DNA from: an uncultured Bacteroidota bacterium
GTDB taxonomy: Bacteria > Bacteroidota > Bacteroidia > Bacteroidales > P3
DNA length: 5,057 nucleotides
Assembly (NCBI GenBank): GCA_902766265.1
Contig: CACXCY010000125.1
Location: 1 to 5,057 of the forward strand
Direction of reading: 5' to 3'
Below the pieces are notes generated by a model. The model did not search any database. It worked only from the letters and a program-made list of their open reading frames with translations, and was not told the origin of the DNA. Shown piece after piece: positions 1 to 5,057 of this stretch. The translations under genes were made by a program, and so were the position numbers. The stretch's first letter is position 1, and every line of letters starts with the position of its first letter.

Positions 1-54
1 CACACTGAAAACACAACAATCTAACTGCCTAAAAACCACAACCATAGACCCATC

Positions 55-76
55 ATCTTCTACCCATCTTCTACCC
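55..76. repeat. Perfect 11-bp tandem duplication
   Basis: The unit ATCTTCTACCC occurs twice head to tail, at 55-65 and 66-76. It is followed by a degenerate pyrimidine continuation (TTCTTCCTCCCC). The repeat lies inside the pyrimidine-rich block. It could be a slippage product, or part of a leader structure, because its CTACC can pair with the GGTAG copies at 111-115 and 121-125. No function can be assigned from the sequence. Confidence 0.75.
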
Positions 77-89
77 TTCTTCCTCCCCT

Positions 90-149
90 CTTCCATCCAT
101 CCCCTGCCTCGGTAGATGTTGGTAGGTCGCCGGAGGGGGGATGGTGAAG
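90..149 (+). promoter_or_regulatory. Potential long imperfect hairpin in the tamB leader
   Basis: CCATCCCC at 97-104 is the exact reverse complement of GGGGATGG at 137-144. The pairing extends outward with CTTC (90-93) against GAAG (146-149) across a small internal loop, and inward with CCTC (107-110) against GAGG (133-136) with two unpaired bases on the left. The loop carries two GGTAG copies (111-115 and 121-125). The stem is GC-rich. The downstream side has only TTTT (150-153) and not a clear U-tract, so it is a weak candidate for an intrinsic terminator. It could instead be a structured 5' leader element or chance pairing between Y-rich and R-rich halves. I did not compute a folding energy. 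Confidence 0.4.
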
Positions 150-163
150 TTTTGGTAATAAAA

Positions 164-194
164 TTTAATATAGTAATATAATAAAATATGTTTT
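164..194 (+). promoter_or_regulatory. Weak candidate Bacteroidota-type promoter (-33/-7)
   Basis: The Bacteroidota primary sigma factor recognises a -7 element TAnnTTTG and a -33 element TTTG about 19-21 bp upstream. TATGTTTT at 187-194 matches the five leading fixed positions of the -7 element and lacks only the final G. TTTA at 164-167 matches three of four positions of the -33 element, and the spacer is 19 bp. If this is used, transcription would start near 200. That excludes ATG 188 and leaves GTG 212 as the first codon. In DNA this AT-rich such a partial match can easily arise by chance. Confidence 0.22.
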
Positions 195-3100
195 TTTTAG
201 TTATTGGGGTAGTGAAAAGGACATGGAAGATTATATCGAGGGTGTTACTGACACTGGGGCTGCTGGTGTATATACTTGTGGCTCTGGTGAATTATTCTAT
301 TGTACAGTCTGTTGCAGGTGCTGTTGCGGGAAACTATTTTTCGCGCGAGTGGGGTGGCGAGCTGCGCATCGGGTCGCTGCATGCGATGCCGTTTGACCAT
401 GTGATACTGGACCATGTTCTGTGGGTGTCGCCGACAAATGACACCCTCTTCAATGGCGAGAAAGTGGATGTGTCGTTCCATCACTTTCCATTCGACGGGA
501 AAGGGTTGGATTTCGATCAGGTGAAGCTGAAGAATTGCTATTACCATTTTGCGACACGCGGCGGCAGTGACATCAACCTTAAATTCCTGATAGACTATTA
601 CAAAGCACGCAGAAAACCCAAAGAGGAGCAGACTGAGCACGAGCCTTTCTCGGTGAAGGTGAAGACCTTGATTTTGGACAACGTACATTACAAGATGGAC
701 CTTCCAGACCACCGCAACAAAATATATCCCTACGGTGTGCAAATACCGCACATGGAGTTTTTCGAAATCAAGACAAAGATGAAAAATGTGTTGGTGGTGG
801 AGGATGACGTCACGTGCCGTATTGTACGTTTTTCCACGCGGGAGCGCAGTGGTTTCGAGGTGAAGGAGATGGAGGGTGACGTGCATGTGAACCGCTATGA
901 GATTGTGGCCAAAAACTTTCGGATTATTACAAACCAGAGCCAACTTGTACTTGATGCCGAACTTCGCTACGACACCTGGAAAGGCATTGCCGGATATGTC
1001 TCCACGGTGCAACACAACGCGTTGCTGAAGACTGGTATGCGGGTGAAGATGAGTGATGTAGCCTACTGGGCCCCCGTACTGTGGGGCATCGATGCCACCG
1101 TCGAGGCCGAAGGAACGGCAACGGGAACAATAGATTCATTAGTGACCGACATGATGGTGAGATGGGGAGATGAGTCGTCGCTGGTGGTAGCAGGGACGGT
1201 GCGAGGGCTACCGAACATTGACACAACGACTTTCGATGTGGCGATAGAGCACCTGCGAACCAATGCCAACGACCTGTCGCCAGTGCTCGGACTGATGAAA
1301 CTCAACAATCGGTTCCAAAAGATGATTGCCGACCTGGGCACCCTGAATCTGAGTGCCGACCTGCGCGGTGGATTGCAAGAACAAGCTACTGTGAACATGT
1401 TGGCAAACTGCAAGTTGGGTCAGTTGCGAACCGATGCTACCTTAAAACGTAAACCCGACGGATACTCCTTCGCGGCCGAACTGGGAAGCGAAGGTCTAGG
1501 GCTGGCTCTGCTCAACACCGAATGGATTACTCGCAGTGGTTTCGAACTGAGTGTCAATGGGAAGCTGCCGATTGACAGACAGAATAAGGTATCCGGCGAA
1601 AGTTTGGAGTTGAATCTGGACGGTCATCTGACAAACACCGTGGTAAAAGGGCGGCATTTGAGTGCCACCAATATAAGCGGGGAATACCGGCACAGGACCT
1701 TGACTGCAACCATCGAGGGCAACGACAGTCTGGCTTATCTGACAGCACTTCTCACAGCGAAATTTGTCGACAGTGTGAACAGTATCGAGGCCGAATTGGA
1801 CATTGACAACCTGGATATCGGGCTACTACCACAGCCGTTGGCCACAACAATGACAGCCAGACTGACAGGAAACACTTTGGAAGAGATGTCGGGAAAACTT
1901 ACGGCCCAAATGACACAGTATGGAGAGTTGAAAGTGAGCAATATAGACTTGACCATCGACGCTGACAAAAGGGGCAAGGACATCAAACTGAAAAGCGACA
2001 TTGCCAATGCAAGCATCAGCGGACAGTTCGATTACAGCGACCTGCCAGTGATGGCCCGCTATTTTGCCCAGTTGTATATGCCCGAGCGGTTTGCGCCGAA
2101 AGAAATCATGGAGGATTCGGTAGCGAATATCCTGGCGAACAAGACTATATCTTGCCAGGTGCGTTGGATGGACGATGGGCGGAAACTGAAAAAAATGGTT
2201 GACAATGTCACCATTGCCCCGGGGACCCGTCTCGATGGTTCATACAATTTCGGCGAACAAATGAAAATCGTGGTCTTGAGCGACTCGATAGGAATAGGGG
2301 GCATTAATTTAAAAGATGTGAGAGTGAACGGCCGGAGTATAGGCGACCACTATGTGCTTCAGATGGAGACCGAGGAATTGCGCGCAGGGAAAATGGAGTT
2401 GATAGAAGACGCCAAGCTGACATTGAGCAGCAATCGTGATCGGACAACAGCAAGGCTGAACTGGGGCGACATGGAAAGCAGTACTCGGGGAGACCTGTTG
2501 TTATCATTGCGCGACAACAAAATAAGGGTTCTAGAACCACTTTTCTACGTGGGAGATGTCGCGTGGCGCATGGAAGCCGACGGTCTGGAACTGACCGATG
2601 AGAAACGGATGGGAATCGTCGGCGAGCGAATAGGGTTCGTAAGCCAAGGACAGCAGATAGAGGCAAAACTGAGTTTGAAAGGAGACGCCGACGACAGGGT
2701 AGAGATGAATTTCGCCCATTTCAGTCTCGAACTACTAAACGAGGTACTTCTACAGGAAAAAATGCTGGAACTGGGGGGTGAAATAAATGGGAACTTCGAA
2801 TTGGAAGGGCTGAACGAGACCCCATATTTCAACGCAAATCTGCAGATAGACAGTTGCGTGGTAAACCGTCGCGAAATGGGAACGGTGGAACTGAAGAGCA
2901 ACTGGAACAAAGAGTTGGGATTGCTGCAGCTGGAATTGGCAAACAAGCAGATAGATGCCAACGGATGGATAGACTTATCATCCGAACAAACAGCTGACAG
3001 CAAGCAACAAGGAGCCGGCAACCGGTTGAATATCGACGCCCGATTCAGGGATTTCGAACTGGCGCTGGCACAACCCCTGGTTGCATCGTTCTCGAGCTGC

Positions 3101-4600
3101 CTCGAAGGACAGATAAGTGGAAATGTGAGTGTTACCGGCACCACCGCCAAGCCCATCATACTTGGAGATGCAAAGGTGGATGAAGGTCGGATAAAATTAG
3201 ACATGACAAATGTAACCTACAGCATATCGGACAGTTTACGTCTAAAGGACAATATCATATACCTAAAAAACTTCGCAATACGTGACCCTGAGGGGAATAT
3301 TGCCCTAGCCAACGGAGAGATAAAGCTTTCGACAACAGAAGATATATCGATTGATTTGGGAGTAAGCACTGAGAACCTTATGCTGCTTGACCAGCGTAAT
3401 AGCGAACAGTTCAACGGCAAAATTTACGCCGCTGCCGAAGGACGTGTACACGGGCCAGTGAACCATCTTGAGATAGCCGTGCGTGCAAACACAAACCGTG
3501 GATGCGAACTGATGGTGCCCATCAGTTACCAGCAGCAGGTGAAATCGCAGAACTTTATCACTTTCGTGAACGGCGAACAAGAGGAGGAGAAAGAAACCAC
3601 AATGGAGGATAAAAAATGGAACATGGATTTGAGCCTGGACTTGACCATCACGCCAAACTTGAAGTTGGAGCTGCCCATGGATTTCAAAGAAGTGGGACTG
3701 AATGTTGTGGCCACCGGGGCTGGTGAGATGCACCTCAGCCTTAGCGGTAACGATAAACCCCAAGTGCTTGGAAACTACGTCATCTCGTCGGGCCAAATGA
3801 AAGTGGGGATGTTTTCGGTATATGAGAAACGGTTCAGCATTGAAAACGGCAGCAGCATCAACTTTCAGGGGAGCCTACCGGAATCGCGATTCGACATGCA
3901 AGCAGTATATTCGCAGCGAGTAAACCTGTCCACGTTGACGGGGAGCCTGTCATCGGTAGACAACACACAGAAATACCTGCAGGTGGAGAATGTTATATCG
4001 GTATCAGGCTCATTGCAAGACCCCACAATCAACTTCGACCTACGGCTGCCCAACGCTGACCAAAGCGTAGAGGAGGAGGTATTTGCATATATCGACCGTA
4101 ACAGCGAACTCGACATGCTCAACCAGACCCTCTCGCTGCTCATCAGCGGTAGTTTCTACAATGTCAACAGCGAAAACAGCACCACTGGTGGAGCCGACGC
4201 ATTGGGCGCCGTTACCAACTTTTTTGGCAACAGCTTGACCGACATGGTGCAGTTTGTAGATGTGAACATCGACTACAAGTCGGCCACAGAAGTAACCAAC
4301 CAACAATTAGATGTAAACATCAGCAAAGATTGGGGTCGATGGTACTTGGAGAGCACGCTGGGCTATGGCGGCGAAAGTCGCGAACTGGAGTCGAACACCG
4401 CAAACGGAGCTGTGATAGACGCTTTGATTGGCTACCGACTGAGCCCGATGTTCCACCTCTTTGCCTACAACCGAACCAATACCAACGACTATACCCGCAT
4501 AGACCTACCGTATAAGCAGGGTGCCGGGCTGAAACTGACGAAAGATTTTGACCGCTGGAGTGACCTGTTCAGACGCAAAAACAAGAAGAAAAAGAAATGA
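188..4600 (+). CDS. tamB: Translocation/assembly module TamB-like protein (AsmA-like, TamB C-terminal DUF490 domain)
   Basis: The gene encodes an inner-membrane-anchored periplasmic protein, known in this family to help assemble outer-membrane proteins and/or move phospholipids across the periplasm. In Bacteroidota the partner is usually the BamA-like lipoprotein TamL. The protein has 1470 residues, normal for Bacteroidota TamB. Residues 10-18 are basic and are followed by one hydrophobic segment (about 19-39), a signal anchor. DTLF at 85-88 fits the family's N-terminal DTLxY-like motif. The middle (about 90-960) is repetitive amphipathic beta-strand sequence, as expected for a beta-groove; one unit starts at LGGEINGNFELEG (from 862). 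LEGQISGNVSVTG (from 972) opens the conserved C-terminal part, followed by FITFVNG, an acidic variable segment (1130-1143), GNYVISSG (1195-1202), FSIENG (1216-1221) and MQAVY (1237-1241). The end is very basic (RRKNKKKKK). There is no frameshift. Start: ATG 188 gives a hydrophobic octapeptide before the basic residues; GTG 212 would give the more usual MKRTWKII. Family call is firm; start and exact function less so. Confidence 0.92.
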   Translation: MFFLVIGVVKRTWKIISRVLLTLGLLVYILVALVNYSIVQSVAGAVAGNYFSREWGGELRIGSLHAMPFDHVILDHVLWVSPTNDTLFNGEKVDVSFHHFPFDGKGLDFDQVKLKNCYYHFATRGGSDINLKFLIDYYKARRKPKEEQTEHEPFSVKVKTLILDNVHYKMDLPDHRNKIYPYGVQIPHMEFFEIKTKMKNVLVVEDDVTCRIVRFSTRERSGFEVKEMEGDVHVNRYEIVAKNFRIITNQSQLVLDAELRYDTWKGIAGYVSTVQHNALLKTGMRVKMSDVAYWAPVLWGIDATVEAEGTATGTIDSLVTDMMVRWGDESSLVVAGTVRGLPNIDTTTFDVAIEHLRTNANDLSPVLGLMKLNNRFQKMIADLGTLNLSADLRGGLQEQATVNMLANCKLGQLRTDATLKRKPDGYSFAAELGSEGLGLALLNTEWITRSGFELSVNGKLPIDRQNKVSGESLELNLDGHLTNTVVKGRHLSATNISGEYRHRTLTATIEGNDSLAYLTALLTAKFVDSVNSIEAELDIDNLDIGLLPQPLATTMTARLTGNTLEEMSGKLTAQMTQYGELKVSNIDLTIDADKRGKDIKLKSDIANASISGQFDYSDLPVMARYFAQLYMPERFAPKEIMEDSVANILANKTISCQVRWMDDGRKLKKMVDNVTIAPGTRLDGSYNFGEQMKIVVLSDSIGIGGINLKDVRVNGRSIGDHYVLQMETEELRAGKMELIEDAKLTLSSNRDRTTARLNWGDMESSTRGDLLLSLRDNKIRVLEPLFYVGDVAWRMEADGLELTDEKRMGIVGERIGFVSQGQQIEAKLSLKGDADDRVEMNFAHFSLELLNEVLLQEKMLELGGEINGNFELEGLNETPYFNANLQIDSCVVNRREMGTVELKSNWNKELGLLQLELANKQIDANGWIDLSSEQTADSKQQGAGNRLNIDARFRDFELALAQPLVASFSSCLEGQISGNVSVTGTTAKPIILGDAKVDEGRIKLDMTNVTYSISDSLRLKDNIIYLKNFAIRDPEGNIALANGEIKLSTTEDISIDLGVSTENLMLLDQRNSEQFNGKIYAAAEGRVHGPVNHLEIAVRANTNRGCELMVPISYQQQVKSQNFITFVNGEQEEEKETTMEDKKWNMDLSLDLTITPNLKLELPMDFKEVGLNVVATGAGEMHLSLSGNDKPQVLGNYVISSGQMKVGMFSVYEKRFSIENGSSINFQGSLPESRFDMQAVYSQRVNLSTLTGSLSSVDNTQKYLQVENVISVSGSLQDPTINFDLRLPNADQSVEEEVFAYIDRNSELDMLNQTLSLLISGSFYNVNSENSTTGGADALGAVTNFFGNSLTDMVQFVDVNIDYKSATEVTNQQLDVNISKDWGRWYLESTLGYGGESRELESNTANGAVIDALIGYRLSPMFHLFAYNRTNTNDYTRIDLPYKQGAGLKLTKDFDRWSDLFRRKNKKKKK

Positions 4601-5057
4601 AACGAATGTTCATATATGCGATGTTTTCCGTCTGGATGATTTCGGCATGCGCACAGGTGGACTACAGCAACGATTCGTTGCGAGTGGTGAATGCGGAATG
4701 GAGTGTGGATAGCATGGATGGATTCACGCTGAAGAAATACCACTTCGGAGAAGGAGACCTTTTCTGCTCAGCACAACATCTGTTTATCATTGAGATACCT
4801 ACCACCTCTCCCCGCCACTTGGCATTCATATGCGACAGCACCTTGACACCCGTTTCCGACCTTGCAGCCCGCAGCGACGCTTTTGCCGCCATCAATGGTT
4901 CCTTCTTCGATATGGAAAATGGAAATCCTGTCTGCTATCTGCGCATCGATGGCCACTTGTGGGGCGAGAACACCCCGCAGAAGAACGACAGTTTACACAG
5001 GAAATACTATCAGTATGCTGTTTTAACCCTGGGGCCGCTACACCTCCGTGTTCCCGA
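4597..5057 (+). CDS. Phosphodiester glycosidase family protein (NAGPA/DUF2233), exported, 3' end outside window
   Basis: This is a partial gene: 153 codons are visible, with no stop before the right edge. It probably encodes an envelope phosphodiester glycosidase of the family that includes the human mannose-6-phosphate uncovering enzyme (NAGPA) and bacterial DUF2233 proteins. The key evidence is AFAAINGSFFD at residues 95-105, matching the family hallmark of an Asn-Gly followed by aromatic residues and Asp. A preceding stretch fits the domain's opening strands (HLFIIEIPTTSPRHLAFIC, then PVSDLAARSD). The N-terminus MKRMFIYAMFSVWMISACAQ is an export signal. MISAC could be a lipobox with lipidated Cys18, while ACA-Q could serve signal peptidase I. 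The ATG overlaps the tamB stop as ATGA, so translation is probably coupled to tamB; the A-rich DNA just before it (about 4578-4596) replaces a Shine-Dalgarno site. The substrate is unknown, and the remaining catalytic-domain residues lie beyond the window. Confidence 0.82.
   Translation, partial: MKRMFIYAMFSVWMISACAQVDYSNDSLRVVNAEWSVDSMDGFTLKKYHFGEGDLFCSAQHLFIIEIPTTSPRHLAFICDSTLTPVSDLAARSDAFAAINGSFFDMENGNPVCYLRIDGHLWGENTPQKNDSLHRKYYQYAVLTLGPLHLRVP

Larger units (their letters stand above)
1..187. other. Intergenic leader upstream of tamB, no gene supported
   Basis: I see no credible gene here. A plus-strand frame is open from 2 to a TAG at 113-115, but it translates to low-complexity Ser/Pro/Leu/Phe sequence with no recognisable ending. 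On the minus strand, an ATG at 45-43 stays open to the window edge for only 15 codons. Composition divides the stretch into blocks: an A/C-rich part (1-53), a strongly pyrimidine-rich part (54-110, with only about seven purines), a purine-rich part (111-149), and an AT-rich part (156-189) directly before the first start codon. This looks like a regulatory leader, or the junction between tamB and an upstream neighbour outside the window. In many Bacteroidales that neighbour is tsaD, but nothing here shows it. Confidence 0.6.

Noticed and set aside
1..45. Possible start of a divergent minus-strand gene (ATG at 45-43, open to the left edge)
   Set aside because: Only 15 codons are visible and they do not resemble the N-terminus of TsaD, the neighbour often found next to tamB in Bacteroidales. 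There is no way to support it from this window.
54..149. CRISPR array or clustered repeats in the leader
   Set aside because: There are only two adjacent 11-bp copies and no spacers, so this is a simple tandem duplication.
90..153. Intrinsic terminator of an upstream gene
   Set aside because: The stem is interrupted, its loop is over 20 bases, and it is followed by only four T, so it is recorded as a possible leader structure instead.
245..1015. Long minus-strand open frame (256 codons) antisense to the start of tamB
   Set aside because: It lies wholly within tamB. Its translation is rich in His, Val and Leu with no domain or export signal, as expected of a shadow frame opposite a real gene.
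2545..3204. Minus-strand open frame of 219 codons opposite the middle of tamB
   Set aside because: It is Ser/Pro/Phe-rich low-complexity sequence, typical of the complement of a beta-rich, Asp/Glu/Leu-rich coding strand. It shows no recognisable family and no promoter.
4330..4515. Plus-strand frame of 61 codons inside the end of tamB
   Set aside because: It overlaps the conserved TamB C-terminal region in another frame and carries no motif.
4489..4956. Minus-strand frames across the tamB end and second-gene region (4489-4743, 4662-4895, 4768-4956)
   Set aside because: They oppose the recognisable TamB C-terminus and the glycosidase domain with its AINGSFFD motif. Their translations look like nothing known.

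Overview
The window looks like chromosomal DNA from a member of Bacteroidota, most likely a Bacteroidales species of the Prevotella/Bacteroides type. Three things suggest this. The main protein is a Bacteroidota-style TamB with the family's characteristic C-terminal motifs. No purine-rich Shine-Dalgarno sequence precedes either start codon; both are preceded by A- or AT-rich DNA instead. The second gene also resembles a family common in gut Bacteroidales. The assignment to genus is inference only.

Layout. Positions 1-187 hold no supportable gene. This leader has a pyrimidine-rich half (about 54-110) containing a perfect 11-bp tandem duplication, a purine-rich half (about 111-149) that can fold back on it, and an AT-rich stretch (about 156-189) leading into the first gene. 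Positions 188-4600 (+) are one very long uninterrupted gene for a TamB/AsmA-like envelope protein of 1470 residues (1462 if it starts at a GTG at 212). Positions 4597-5057 (+) hold the 5' part of a second gene, which runs off the right edge. It encodes an exported, possibly lipidated protein of the phosphodiester glycosidase (NAGPA, formerly DUF2233) family. Its start codon overlaps the tamB stop codon as ATGA.

How they fit together. TamB proteins are anchored in the inner membrane and span the periplasm as a long beta-structured groove, serving outer-membrane protein assembly and/or phospholipid transport. In Bacteroidota the usual outer-membrane partner is the BamA-like lipoprotein TamL, which is not in this window. 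The 4-bp overlap predicts one transcript and coupled translation with the glycosidase. That makes a joint envelope role plausible, but the sequence does not prove it.

I found no RNA gene, CRISPR array, insertion sequence or defence system, and no clear sign of a previously undescribed system. The points most worth a second look are the tamB/glycosidase coupling, the uncertain tamB start next to a T8 run, and the structured Y/R-asymmetric leader.
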